In this document: piece by piece, positions 17,235-26,013 of the stretch
How positions within the stretch are numbered: the first letter of the stretch is position 1
How the letters are laid out: every line of letters starts with the position of its first letter
Source of the DNA: Bacteroidaceae bacterium
GTDB taxonomy: Bacteria > Bacteroidota > Bacteroidia > Bacteroidales > Bacteroidaceae
NCBI GenBank assembly: GCA_017522785.1
Contig: JAFWYF010000001.1
Coordinates: forward strand, 1-64,000
Direction of reading: 5' to 3'
DNA: 64,000 nucleotides
The notes under the pieces: generated by a model
Told to the model about the DNA's origin: nothing
What the model saw: the letters and a program-made list of their open reading frames with translations, nothing else
Databases searched by the model: none
Made by a program: the position numbers and the translations under genes

Positions 17235-18425
17235 ATGTACGGTAAGTTTCAACAGCATTTACAGAATGAACTCGCTGCAATAGACGAAGCGGGTTTGTAT
17301 AAGAGAGAGCGTAATATTGCTTCATCGCAGTCGGCAGAAATTACTCTTGAAGATGGCTCAAAAGCGCTTAACTTCTGCGCAAATAACTATCTAGGTTTGG
17401 CTAACAGCCCTCGCCTCATTAAGGCTGCCGAGGAAGCAATGGCTGTTCGTGGTTTCGGTATGTCATCGGTGCGTTTCATTTGTGGAACACAAGACCAGCA
17501 CAAGGTGCTCGAAAAGGCAATTGCCGACTATTTCCACACCGAGGATACCATCCTTTATGCAGCATGCTTCGATGCAAACGGCGGTGTGTTTGAACCTCTA
17601 TTTACTGCAGAGGATGCAATTATATCCGACTCTCTTAACCATGCATCTATTATCGATGGTGTACGTCTTTGTAAGGCTGTTCGCTATCGTTATGCAAATG
17701 CCGATATGGCCGATTTGGAGCGTTGCTTGCAAGAGGCACAGGCACAACGTTTCCGCATTATTGTAACCGACGGTGTCTTCTCTATGGATGGCAATGTGGC
17801 TCCCATGGATAAAATATGCGACCTTGCCGAGAAGTACGATGCACTTGTAATGGTGGATGAAAGCCACTCTGCAGGCGTTGTTGGTGCAACCGGTCATGGT
17901 GTTGCCGAGCAGTTCGATTGTTATGGCCGCATCGATATATTTACCGGTACATTGGGTAAAGCATTTGGCGGTGCTGTGGGTGGTTTCACTACAGGACGTA
18001 AGGAAATTATTGATATGTTGCGTCAGCGCTCACGTCCCTATCTTTTCTCTAACTCATTGCCTCCTTCGGTTGTGGGTGCTTCAATAGAGATGTTCAAGAT
18101 GCTTGCCGAAAGCGATGCTTTGCACGATAAGTTGCAAGGTAATGTGAACTATTTCCGCGACAAGATGTTGGCTGCAGGGTTTGATATCAAACCTACACAA
18201 TCGGCTATCTGCGCCGTTATGTTGTACGATGCTAAATTGTCGCAAGTGTTTGCTGCTAAGATGGCCGAAGAGGGAATATTCGTTACAGGTTTCTACTATC
18301 CTGTTGTGCCCAAGGGTCAGGCTCGTATTCGTGTGCAGTTGTCAGCGGCTCACGAGCATGAGCATCTCGATCGTGCTATCGCTGCTTTTGTTAAAGTTGG
18401 TAAGGAACTCGAAGTTATCAAGTAA
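17235..18425 (+). CDS. kbl: Glycine C-acetyltransferase (2-amino-3-ketobutyrate CoA ligase)
   Basis: Cleaves 2-amino-3-ketobutyrate with CoA to glycine and acetyl-CoA, the second step of threonine breakdown after Tdh. The 396-residue PLP enzyme of the alpha-oxoamine synthase family has the Schiff-base lysine in TGTLGKAFGGAVGG (about residue 242), the aspartate in VMVDESHSAGVVG, and NNYLGLA near the N-terminus. Length is typical of Kbl. Related enzymes (BioF, serine palmitoyltransferase, HemA) share the fold; the divergent tdh partner decides for Kbl. A perfect palindromic terminator lies 19 bases after the stop. Confidence 0.94.
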   Translation: MYGKFQQHLQNELAAIDEAGLYKRERNIASSQSAEITLEDGSKALNFCANNYLGLANSPRLIKAAEEAMAVRGFGMSSVRFICGTQDQHKVLEKAIADYFHTEDTILYAACFDANGGVFEPLFTAEDAIISDSLNHASIIDGVRLCKAVRYRYANADMADLERCLQEAQAQRFRIIVTDGVFSMDGNVAPMDKICDLAEKYDALVMVDESHSAGVVGATGHGVAEQFDCYGRIDIFTGTLGKAFGGAVGGFTTGRKEIIDMLRQRSRPYLFSNSLPPSVVGASIEMFKMLAESDALHDKLQGNVNYFRDKMLAAGFDIKPTQSAICAVMLYDAKLSQVFAAKMAEEGIFVTGFYYPVVPKGQARIRVQLSAAHEHEHLDRAIAAFVKVGKELEVIK

Positions 18426-18444
18426 TATCTAAATATATTAAAGA

Positions 18445-18480
18445 TATAAAAGCCGATGGTTTAAACCATCGGCTTTTATA
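18445..18480. terminator. Terminator of kbl
   Basis: A perfect 36-base palindrome with GC core GCCGATGG/CCATCGGC and flanking A and T runs. It can act in both directions. Confidence 0.9.
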
Positions 18481-18488
18481 TTGTGCAA

Positions 18489-18531
18489 TTACAACAAAAG
18501 AGGCAACAAATTACTGCCTCTTTTGTTGTAA
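18489..18531. terminator. Terminator of the NahK-like kinase gene
   Basis: Perfect 17-base arms, 18489-18505 and 18515-18531, with a 9-base loop. It lies 10 bases beyond the stop of the minus-strand gene. With the hairpin at 18445 it gives two back-to-back terminators between converging genes. Confidence 0.85.
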
Positions 18532-18541
18532 ACTATGAAGG

Positions 18542-19630
18542 TTATTTTGTAAGTTCTTTTACAATCTTCTGCATTTCGGGATATTGCTCCTCCATGCTTT
18601 GCAATAGTTTGTACTGTGCATGTGTACGTACAAGATTGTGTTTGTCATAACGTGTCTTGTAATAGGTGTCGCCATCAATGTAATCCATCAAGAAACGAAG
18701 AACCTGCTCATATGTAATGTAGAGTGCCGAGAATGCCAACCACTCTTTCTCTGTCTCAACCATTGATGCTGCACGCTCCGATAGATATCCGGCTGTGTAA
18801 TTTTTGAATGTTTCAATATCCATTGATACGCGACTCAAATCCTCGTCGTCCTCAGCACCGGTGTTTGTGTATGAACGAATAGCATCGCCAAAGTCGTTGA
18901 GTGATGTACTGCTCATTACTGTGTCAAGGTCGATAACGCAAAGAACTTCATCATTCTGGTCAAAGAGAATGTTGCTTAACTTAGTGTCGTTGTGTGTAAC
19001 GCGGAGGGGAAGACGTCCATCTTCAACCATCTCCCAGAATGCCAGCATCTTCTCGCGACGGCTCTCAATCCACTCAATCTCTGTAGCAAGTTCTGCTTTG
19101 CGACCAGCCTTGTCTGCTGCAAGAGCTTCGTCCCACTGTTGGAAACGCCAACGGATATTGTGGAATCCTTTGATGACTTCTGCCAAAGGCTCTGTGAAAT
19201 CTGCCAACTGTGCTTGGAATTTTCCAATACCTTTACCACCCATGAATGCTAAACGAGGAGTGTTAGCAACATCGTGTGTTACAGAACCTTCGATGAATGT
19301 ACAAACAGCCCAATAATCTTCGCCATCTTGGTAATACAATGTACCGTCTTTTGCTGGAACGACTGTGAGAACTTCACGCATTGGGTCGCCACCTGCGGCT
19401 TTTACCTTTTCTTTAATGTGGTTGGTTACACGATAGATATTGTCCATCATTCCGGGAACATTGGGGAAAATGTTGTGGTTCTTGCGTTGAAGAATGTAGT
19501 TAGGAGTGTCTCCTTCGGTTTTTACAATGAATGTGTCATTGATGAAACCTGCGCCCAAAGCCTTTATCTCGGCAATGTTTCCCTCTAAAGCGAATTTTTC
19601 GGCAATAGCCTGCATTTTTGTATCAGCCAT
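18542..19630 (-). CDS. Phosphotransferase-family sugar kinase, NahK-like
   Basis: Kinase of the aminoglycoside phosphotransferase/choline kinase fold, 362 residues. The catalytic loop RVTHNDTKLSNILF (about residue 213) and the metal-binding VIDLDTVMSS (about residue 235) match the family, and the DTKLSN plus IDLDT combination resembles N-acetylhexosamine 1-kinase (NahK) and related anomeric sugar kinases. A likely substrate is therefore GlcNAc, GalNAc or another free sugar. It is divergent from a ROK sugar kinase and a hexosamine operon, which fits. True antibiotic modification is unlikely in this setting. Start at 19630 (MADTKMQAIAEKF); the Met at residue 6 is an alternative. Confidence 0.75.
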   Translation of the reverse strand: MADTKMQAIAEKFALEGNIAEIKALGAGFINDTFIVKTEGDTPNYILQRKNHNIFPNVPGMMDNIYRVTNHIKEKVKAAGGDPMREVLTVVPAKDGTLYYQDGEDYWAVCTFIEGSVTHDVANTPRLAFMGGKGIGKFQAQLADFTEPLAEVIKGFHNIRWRFQQWDEALAADKAGRKAELATEIEWIESRREKMLAFWEMVEDGRLPLRVTHNDTKLSNILFDQNDEVLCVIDLDTVMSSTSLNDFGDAIRSYTNTGAEDDEDLSRVSMDIETFKNYTAGYLSERAASMVETEKEWLAFSALYITYEQVLRFLMDYIDGDTYYKTRYDKHNLVRTHAQYKLLQSMEEQYPEMQKIVKELTK

Positions 19631-19770
19631 CTTTCTGTTTTTTTTGTAAGGTTTATACTTTATTTAATATAACAATTATCTTACTTAAAATTATGTAAAC
19701 TGTTTTTGGTAACTCAAACAGCACAAAATTGTGTTTTAAAAAGTATTGCTTATTTGTCTCTTGAGTTTTA

Positions 19771-19807
19771 TGTATACGCTTTTGCTCAAGTGTATACATT
19801 ATCTTTG
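19771..19807 (+). promoter_or_regulatory. Candidate promoter with paired GTATAC sites
   Basis: tgtatac at 19771-19777 and again at 19791-19797 flank a TTTG at 19781-19784. TATCTTTG follows at 19800-19807. The TTTG to TA spacing is 15 bases, shorter than the usual 19. The repeated palindromic core overlapping the promoter looks like an operator. Confidence 0.35.
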
Positions 19808-19919
19808 CGAAGATATAAAAAGAATTTGATGATAAAAAAACTTATCTGCTTTTTTTATATTTTTCGTGTTGTAAGTGAATATTTTGTCTTATAAATAAAT
19901 AAACTTGATTTTTTTTGTT

Positions 19920-19927
19920 TACATTCG
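19920..19927 (+). promoter_or_regulatory. Variant -7 box of the ROK kinase gene
   Basis: TACATTCG followed by C, 58 bases before the ATG at 19986. It matches the variant seen before several other genes here. Confidence 0.35.
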
Positions 19928-19985
19928 CAAGATTTCCATTTTTGGCTATAAACAAGTAATATTATTCACAAATAAAATATAATTT

Positions 19986-20939
19986 ATGAGCACAAAGTAT
20001 GTAATAGGAATTGACCTTGGTGGCACAAATACCGTAATAGGTCTTGTAGATGTAAAAGGTAACATCATTGCAAAAGATGCTGTTAAAACTCAGGCATACA
20101 CAGAAATAGAGGAGTATACCGATGCAGTGTCCAACGTTATAAAAAAACTTATTCAAGAGAATGGATGCGAAGGCCAAGTAGAAGGCGTTGGTATTGGTGC
20201 ACCTATGGCAAATTATTACACTGGCGAAATTGTAAATGCAGCAAACCTTCCTTGGAAAGGAATTGTTCCACTTGGTTGGTTGATAGAGAAAAAGACCGGT
20301 CTTACAACAAAAGTAACCAACGATGCTAATGCGGCTGCTATTGGTGAAATGAAGTATGGTGTTGCGCAAGGTATGAACGATTTCATTGTAATAACCCTTG
20401 GTACCGGTGTTGGTAGCGGTATTGTAGCAGGCGGAAAACTCATTTATGGTCATGATGGCTTTGCCGGAGAGTTGGGTCATGTTACAGCTCCTGTTCTCGA
20501 AGGACGTTCTTGTGGCTGTGGACGCATGGATTGTTTGGAAACTTATGCATCTGCAACAGGTATTGTACGTACTGCACGTATTTGGTTGGAGACTCGTAGT
20601 GATGCAAGCGTTTTGCGTAGCATTGAGAGCGAAAAATTAACATCTAAGATGCTCTATGATGCAGCTGTTCAGGGTGATGCTCTTGCAAAAGAGATTTTTG
20701 AGTTTACAGGTGAGGTGCTCGGTGAGGCGTTTTGTAACTTTATAGCATTCTCGGCTCCCGAGGCGATTATTCTCTTCGGTGGTCTTGCGAATGCAGGCGA
20801 GTTGTTGCTTGAGCCTATTCGTCGTAAGATGAACGAAGATGTCGTTTTCTTGTGGAAAGATAAAGTAAAAGTGCTGAAGTCTTCTCTTCCCGGTGCAGAC
20901 GCGGCTGTGCTTGGTGCTTCGGCTTTGGGATGGAAATAA
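19986..20939 (+). CDS. ROK-family sugar kinase (glucokinase-like)
   Basis: Phosphorylates a hexose, probably glucose or an N-acetylhexosamine, with ATP. The 317-residue protein has the phosphate motif IGIDLGGTNTVIGLVD at the N-terminus, the catalytic aspartate in TNDANAA, and the ROK zinc site: His in GELGHV (about residue 164) with the cysteines of CGCGRMDC (about 176-183). It sits upstream of a sulfatase/NagB-like operon (231-base gap) and divergent from a NahK-like kinase, which suggests a hexosamine substrate, though the generic annotation would be glucokinase. No helix-turn-helix is fused, so it is an enzyme rather than a NagC-type repressor. Confidence 0.88.
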   Translation: MSTKYVIGIDLGGTNTVIGLVDVKGNIIAKDAVKTQAYTEIEEYTDAVSNVIKKLIQENGCEGQVEGVGIGAPMANYYTGEIVNAANLPWKGIVPLGWLIEKKTGLTTKVTNDANAAAIGEMKYGVAQGMNDFIVITLGTGVGSGIVAGGKLIYGHDGFAGELGHVTAPVLEGRSCGCGRMDCLETYASATGIVRTARIWLETRSDASVLRSIESEKLTSKMLYDAAVQGDALAKEIFEFTGEVLGEAFCNFIAFSAPEAIILFGGLANAGELLLEPIRRKMNEDVVFLWKDKVKVLKSSLPGADAAVLGASALGWK

Positions 20940-21057
20940 AATTAAAAACTTATATATTAAAAACTATCCTCTTTTTATTTTTGATTTTTTATATTTTTTT
21001 TAAAATTATATCACATAAAAACATTTAAAAAATTACATAAAATTTAATTGATTGTTT

Positions 21058-21065
21058 TATTTTTG
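21058..21065 (+). promoter_or_regulatory. -7 box upstream of the sulfatase operon
   Basis: TATTTTTG followed by C, 105 bases before the sulfatase ATG, matches TAnnTTTG. It suggests that the sulfatase, maturase, NagB-like and GH35-like genes form their own transcript. Confidence 0.5.
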
Positions 21066-21170
21066 CAATGATGTTGTGAAAGTAGGCTTTGTTTGGATTA
21101 ATCTTTATAATAAGGTTGGTATTATATACGATATCTTTTATTTGAAAGCTAAATCATAAAATTTACTGAT

Positions 21171-22751
21171 ATGGAAAATATAGACAAAATTAAACAAATG
21201 ATATGCCTTTCATTGGCAAGTTCTGCTGTCTTACCAATTGCGGCAACTGCAAATGTTCGTAATGACAATGGTGATGAGCGTAAGCCAATGAATATACTTT
21301 TTATAATGTGTGATGACCATTCATACCAAACAATAAGTGCTTACGATACGCGATACATAAATACGCCAAACATAGACCGTATTGCTGCCGATGGTGTGCG
21401 TTTTACAAATAGTTTTGTTGCAAACTCTATAAGTGGCCCAAGTCGTGCATGCATGCTCACAGGTAAGCATAGTCTTGCAAATGGCTTTACCAATAACCGT
21501 TCTTCGTTCGATGGCGGACAACAGACATTCCCTAAACTGTTGCAGGCGCAAGGTTATGAAACAGCAGTTATTGGAAAATGGCATTTGACATCGCAACCTA
21601 CAGGTTTCAATTATTGGGATATACTTATAGGTCAGGGCGATTACTATAATCCTAAATTTATAAAAAATGGTGAATATGTACAACGTCAAGGGTATGCAAC
21701 AAATATAACGACAGATGTTGCCATAGATTGGTTGGAAAACGTGCGTGATGATAGCAAACCATTCTGTCTGTTATTACATCACAAGGCACCTCACAGAACA
21801 TGGATGCCGGATACATGCGATTTGGAACTTTTTAGCGACAAGGTATTTCCAATTCCCGAGACTTTCTATGATAATTACGAAGGTCGTTTAGCAGCGAAGG
21901 GCCAACGAATGTCTATACACAATGATATGGACATTATATACGACCTTAAAATGGCAGATAAAGAGAATGAGATACATGGTAATCCCATACACGAGGCAGG
22001 TGGACGTGCAATGTATAAACGCATGAACCCCGACCAAAAAGCCGCATGGGATGCACACTATGATAAAGTTATAGCAAAATTTAAGAAGGATAGCTTGCAA
22101 GGTGATGCTCTGTCGGAGTGGAAATTTCAGCAGTATATGCGTGATTATTTGCGCGTGATTACCTCGGTTGATCGCAATGTGGGTCGTGTGCTTGATTATT
22201 TGGAGGCTAATGGCCTCGACGAAAATACTCTTGTAGTTTATACGTCGGACCAAGGATTCTATATGGGCGAACATGGTTGGTTCGACAAACGTTTTATGTA
22301 TGAGGAGTCTTTCCGCACTCCTTTGCTCATGCGTTTGCCCGGAGGAGCAAAAGGTGATATCTCGGAGCTTGTTCAGAATATTGATTATGCACCAACATTC
22401 CTAGAACTTGCCGGCGTAGATGTTCCCGAAGATATACACGGTGTTTCTCTACTACCTCTTCTAAAAGAGGAAAAATGGGATGCAGAACGTAAAGCGTTGT
22501 ACTATCACTATTACGAATTCCCAGATGAGCATGCTGTGAGACCACATTATGGTGTTCGTACTGAACGCTATAAATTGATACATTTTTACGAAGATATCGA
22601 TTCATGGGAATTGTTTGATTTGCAAAATGACCCGACAGAGTTAAATAACATATATGGTAAGGAGGGTACAGAAGAACTTACCGACAGCCTTAAAACTCTA
22701 TTGCACGAATTGCAAGTGAAATATAACGAAGAGCAATATATAGCAAAGTAA
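21171..22751 (+). CDS. Ser-type sulfatase, S1_11-like (GlcNAc-6-O-sulfatase)
   Basis: Hydrolyses sulfate esters from glycans. The 526-residue type I sulfatase has the calcium motif FIMCDDHS near residue 45. The catalytic signature is SISGPSRACMLTGKHS, with serine (about residue 88) as the formylglycine precursor, so it needs an anaerobic maturase, encoded next. The sequence around GGQQTFPKLLQAQGYETAVI and KWHLTSQPTGFNYWDIL strongly recalls Bacteroides S1_11 enzymes, which remove 6-O-sulfate from GlcNAc; specificity is inference from recall. A hydrophobic N-terminal stretch (ICLSLASSAVLPIAATA) is likely a signal peptide for periplasmic export. First gene of a four-gene operon. Confidence 0.9.
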   Translation: MENIDKIKQMICLSLASSAVLPIAATANVRNDNGDERKPMNILFIMCDDHSYQTISAYDTRYINTPNIDRIAADGVRFTNSFVANSISGPSRACMLTGKHSLANGFTNNRSSFDGGQQTFPKLLQAQGYETAVIGKWHLTSQPTGFNYWDILIGQGDYYNPKFIKNGEYVQRQGYATNITTDVAIDWLENVRDDSKPFCLLLHHKAPHRTWMPDTCDLELFSDKVFPIPETFYDNYEGRLAAKGQRMSIHNDMDIIYDLKMADKENEIHGNPIHEAGGRAMYKRMNPDQKAAWDAHYDKVIAKFKKDSLQGDALSEWKFQQYMRDYLRVITSVDRNVGRVLDYLEANGLDENTLVVYTSDQGFYMGEHGWFDKRFMYEESFRTPLLMRLPGGAKGDISELVQNIDYAPTFLELAGVDVPEDIHGVSLLPLLKEEKWDAERKALYYHYYEFPDEHAVRPHYGVRTERYKLIHFYEDIDSWELFDLQNDPTELNNIYGKEGTEELTDSLKTLLHELQVKYNEEQYIAK

Positions 22752-22766
22752 GAATAAGATTTTAAA

Positions 22767-24020
22767 ATGAAAAGTAACAAAAAAAACAATCTGAGTCTTG
22801 GTGATGTTGCAAAGATGAGTCGCATGCCGGCCTTTGCAACAATGGTCAAGCCTATAGGTTCGGCTTGCAATCTCGATTGTCATTATTGTTACTATCGTGA
22901 TAAATCCGAAATATATTCGGGGAGAATGCCAAAAATGAGCGATGAATTGCTCGAAGAGTATATTAAACAATATATACAAGGTGCATCGCAACAACATGTT
23001 GTTTTTTGTTGGCATGGTGGTGAACCACTTATGGCCGGTTTGCCATTTTATAAAAAGGCAATAAAATTACAAGAAAAATATTGTGAGGGTAAAACAGTCG
23101 AAAATACCTTACAGACAAATGGCATTCTTGTGAACGATGAGTGGTGCGATTTCTTCCGCGATAACAATTTTTTGGTAGGCTTGTCGCTTGATGGCCCCGA
23201 AGATATACACGACGCTTTTCGTAAAGATTGTGGTGGCGCACCAACCTTTGCACGTGTTATGAAGGCTGTAGAGCTTATGAGACAAAAAAATGTCCAATTC
23301 AATATTCTTTCTACAGTAAATGCACGTAGTGAAGGACGTGGAAAAGAGGTTTATAAGTTCATAAGTTCGTTAAGCCCATATATGCAATTCCTGCCGGTTG
23401 TGGAGTATGTACGTCTACGCGATGGTGAAGGAAAACGTCCGATAATTGTATCTCCCGACGAAGAGGATGCGGTTGAGGCTGCATGGTCGGTATCGGCAAA
23501 GGGGTATGGGCAATTTATGTGCGACATGTTCGACGAATGGGTTAAATATGATGTCGGAAATAAGTTTGTACAACTTTTCGATGTTACACTAGCTAATTGG
23601 TGTGGTGTACCTCCTTCGCTTTGTTCTTTCTGTGAAACATGTGGCGATGGTCTAGTAGTTGAACATAATGGAGATGTCTATTCGTGCGATCATTTTGTCT
23701 ATCCCGAATATCGTCTAGGCAATATATTGGACAAGTCATTGCAAGATATGTACAAGAGCGATGAACAACAATCGTTTGGTAGAGACAAGCGTGAAGCATT
23801 GCCTATGGAGTGTAAACGATGTAACTACTATTTCTTGTGCAGGGGTGAATGTCCAAAACATCGTTTCGACTTTGCTAAAAATGGCGAACCGTACAAAAAT
23901 GTTCTTTGTGAAGGATATAAAATGTTTTTCCGACATACAGACCCATATATGAGATATATGAAAACACTGCTCGACAAAGGTGAACCTGCATCTTTGGTCA
24001 TGCAGTGGAATAAAAAATAA
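22767..24020 (+). CDS. Anaerobic sulfatase maturase, radical SAM (anSME)
   Basis: Oxidises the active-site Ser or Cys of sulfatases to formylglycine in the cytosol before export. The 417-residue protein has the radical SAM cluster motif with Cys34, Cys38 and Cys41 (CNLDCHYC). The C-terminal SPASM region carries further cysteines in CGVPPSLCSFCETCGDG, SCDHF, CKRCNYYFLCRGECP and VLCEGYK for two auxiliary clusters. It starts 15 bases after the sulfatase stop, so the two genes are almost certainly co-transcribed, and the neighbour is its evident substrate. It may also serve other sulfatases in the genome. Confidence 0.95.
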   Translation: MKSNKKNNLSLGDVAKMSRMPAFATMVKPIGSACNLDCHYCYYRDKSEIYSGRMPKMSDELLEEYIKQYIQGASQQHVVFCWHGGEPLMAGLPFYKKAIKLQEKYCEGKTVENTLQTNGILVNDEWCDFFRDNNFLVGLSLDGPEDIHDAFRKDCGGAPTFARVMKAVELMRQKNVQFNILSTVNARSEGRGKEVYKFISSLSPYMQFLPVVEYVRLRDGEGKRPIIVSPDEEDAVEAAWSVSAKGYGQFMCDMFDEWVKYDVGNKFVQLFDVTLANWCGVPPSLCSFCETCGDGLVVEHNGDVYSCDHFVYPEYRLGNILDKSLQDMYKSDEQQSFGRDKREALPMECKRCNYYFLCRGECPKHRFDFAKNGEPYKNVLCEGYKMFFRHTDPYMRYMKTLLDKGEPASLVMQWNKK

Positions 24021-24070
24021 ATTTTTGAGATAAATAAAAGAATAATAATTGATAAAAACCATTTTTAATT

Positions 24071-26002
24071 ATGAATCCGAATTTCGAACTTCCAAAAATA
24101 GGTGAATTGCCGGTATTGGCATCTATCGACAGTATATGTAAATTTGAAAAGGTGCCAACATTGGTAACAGAGAATGCTATTGAAGGAGCAAGAAAAGCTG
24201 CTGATATAGTAGTGAATGCAATCAATAGACATCGTTCCGATGGCAATTTTGTACTTGGTCTTTCTACCGGTCGCACTCCACTAGGCTTGTATGCCGAATT
24301 GGTACGTCGTTATAAAGCCGGTGAGGTTAGCTTTAAGAATGTAGAGGTTTACAGCCTTGACGAGTTCTATCCTATGGGACCACAAAATCCTCAAAGCCGT
24401 AACCATCGTGTATACGAGGATTTTTTGAATGACGTTGATATTGACCCTCAAAATGTTCACTTCCCCGATGGTACTGTACCAATGTCTCGCGTACGCGAAT
24501 ATTGCAAAGAGTATGAAGAGAGAGTGCGTGGTAATGTCGATCTTATGATTATGGGTGTTGGTGAATTGGGACAGGTTGGTTTCAATGAACCCGGAAGCTA
24601 TTTTAAATCAACAACACGTTTGGTACAACTGACATATAACAGTCGTAAAACACAAAATCAGTTCTTCTCTAATCCCAATGATGTTCCTAAGATGGCTATC
24701 ACTATGGGTCTTGAAACTATCAATAGTGCAAAGAGTATTGTACTTATGATGTGGGGCGAAGATAAAGCTGCTATTGCACGCGACTTAATTGAGGGCGAGG
24801 TAACAGAGAGTCATCCGGCAACAAGTTTGCAAGGTCATCCCAATATTCAGGTAATAATTGATGAACCTGCAGCTCAGGAATTAACCCGAGTAAAAGAGCC
24901 ATGGCTCATAGCACCTCCTGCAGAATGGACTTCCAAACTCATACGCAAGGCTGTTATTTGGCTCTGTAATGTTGTAAATAAACCTATCTTGAAATTGACA
25001 TTCCAAGATTATATTAACAACTCACTATCTGATTTGTTGGAGCGTGTAGGCACTTACGATCAGGTGAACATTAAAGTATTTAATGATATTCAGCATATAA
25101 TTTCGGGATGGCCCGGAGGAAAACCCAATGCCGATGATTCAACTCGTCCTGTTCCTTCTACTCCCTATCCCAAAAGAGTATTGTTGTTCTCCCCGCATCC
25201 CGATGACGATGTAATATCAATGGGCGGTACTTTTAATCGTTTGATAGAGCAAGGACATGATGTGCATGTGGCTTACGAGACATCGGGTAACGTTGCAGTG
25301 AACGATGATGTTGTGTTGCAGAATATTGATACAGCTCGTGAGATGGGATTCGGACATTTGGGCGATTTGTTCGACGAAATCAGAGATATTATCGCTTCAA
25401 AGGTTCCCGGTGTGCCTGAACCTCGCGAACTTCTCAATTTCAAGGGGGCTATACGTCGTGCTGAGGCTCGTGCGGCATGTCGTTCAATTGGTCTTAACGA
25501 CAGAACAAATGCTCACTTCCTTGATTTGCCTTTCTATGAAACCGGTGGTATTAAAAAAGGCTCTCTAAGTGATAAAGATATTGAAATTGTTAAGGAGTTG
25601 ATGCAAAGATTGAAACCTCATCAGATATATGCAGCCGGTGATTTGGCCGACCCTCATGGCACGCACCGTGTATGTATCGAGGCTGTTCTTCGTGCATTCG
25701 ATGAACTTAAAGACGAGGATTGGGCTAAAGAGTGTCATATTTGGCTCTATCGTGGCGCATGGCAAGAGTGGGATCTTTCTGTAGCCGATATGGCTGTTCC
25801 TCTCAGTCCCGAGGAGATGATTCGCAAACGTCATGCAATCTTCCGCCATCTCTCACAGAAAGACATCGTGCCATTCCCCGGCGAAGATTCACGTGAATTC
25901 TGGCAACGTGCCGAAGACCGTATGCAGGCGACAGCACATTTGTTCGATAAGATAGGTCTTCCCGAATATCAGGCAATTGAGATGTTCGTGAAACTACTAT
26001 AA
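24071..26002 (+). CDS. NagB-like/PIG-L deacetylase fusion protein
   Basis: Two-domain protein of 643 residues resembling Bacteroides BT_0258. Residues 1 to about 290 are a glucosamine-6-phosphate deaminase fold, with the phosphate loop LGLSTGRTPLGLYAELV and the conserved Asp in SLDEFYPMG. In the active-site loop the E. coli pattern NDGHIAFNEP reads ELGQVGFNEP (about residue 163): the catalytic His is Gln and the nearby Asp is Leu, while the Glu is kept. From about residue 370 a PIG-L/LmbE zinc deacetylase domain shows PHPDDDVISMGG and DPHGTHR, with its metal ligands. Expected role: de-N-acetylation, and perhaps deamination, of GlcNAc phosphate. The deaminase half may be altered or inactive. 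Third gene of the sulfatase operon. Confidence 0.88.
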   Translation: MNPNFELPKIGELPVLASIDSICKFEKVPTLVTENAIEGARKAADIVVNAINRHRSDGNFVLGLSTGRTPLGLYAELVRRYKAGEVSFKNVEVYSLDEFYPMGPQNPQSRNHRVYEDFLNDVDIDPQNVHFPDGTVPMSRVREYCKEYEERVRGNVDLMIMGVGELGQVGFNEPGSYFKSTTRLVQLTYNSRKTQNQFFSNPNDVPKMAITMGLETINSAKSIVLMMWGEDKAAIARDLIEGEVTESHPATSLQGHPNIQVIIDEPAAQELTRVKEPWLIAPPAEWTSKLIRKAVIWLCNVVNKPILKLTFQDYINNSLSDLLERVGTYDQVNIKVFNDIQHIISGWPGGKPNADDSTRPVPSTPYPKRVLLFSPHPDDDVISMGGTFNRLIEQGHDVHVAYETSGNVAVNDDVVLQNIDTAREMGFGHLGDLFDEIRDIIASKVPGVPEPRELLNFKGAIRRAEARAACRSIGLNDRTNAHFLDLPFYETGGIKKGSLSDKDIEIVKELMQRLKPHQIYAAGDLADPHGTHRVCIEAVLRAFDELKDEDWAKECHIWLYRGAWQEWDLSVADMAVPLSPEEMIRKRHAIFRHLSQKDIVPFPGEDSREFWQRAEDRMQATAHLFDKIGLPEYQAIEMFVKLL

Positions 26003-26013
26003 AAAATATTCTG

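Larger units (their letters stand above)
19631..19985. other. Divergent regulatory region before the ROK kinase
   Basis: A 355-base gap between divergent genes, very AT-rich. It has TATCTTTG at 19800-19807 followed by C, and a variant TACATTCG box at 19920-19927, both on the plus strand. Two copies of tgtatac start 20 bases apart (19771 and 19791). No convincing gene; a 20-codon frame in the region has no recognisable feature. Confidence 0.5.

Noticed and set aside
18542-19630. Aminoglycoside resistance gene
   Set aside because: The fold fits, but the DTKLSN/IDLDT motifs and hexosamine neighbours favour a sugar kinase.
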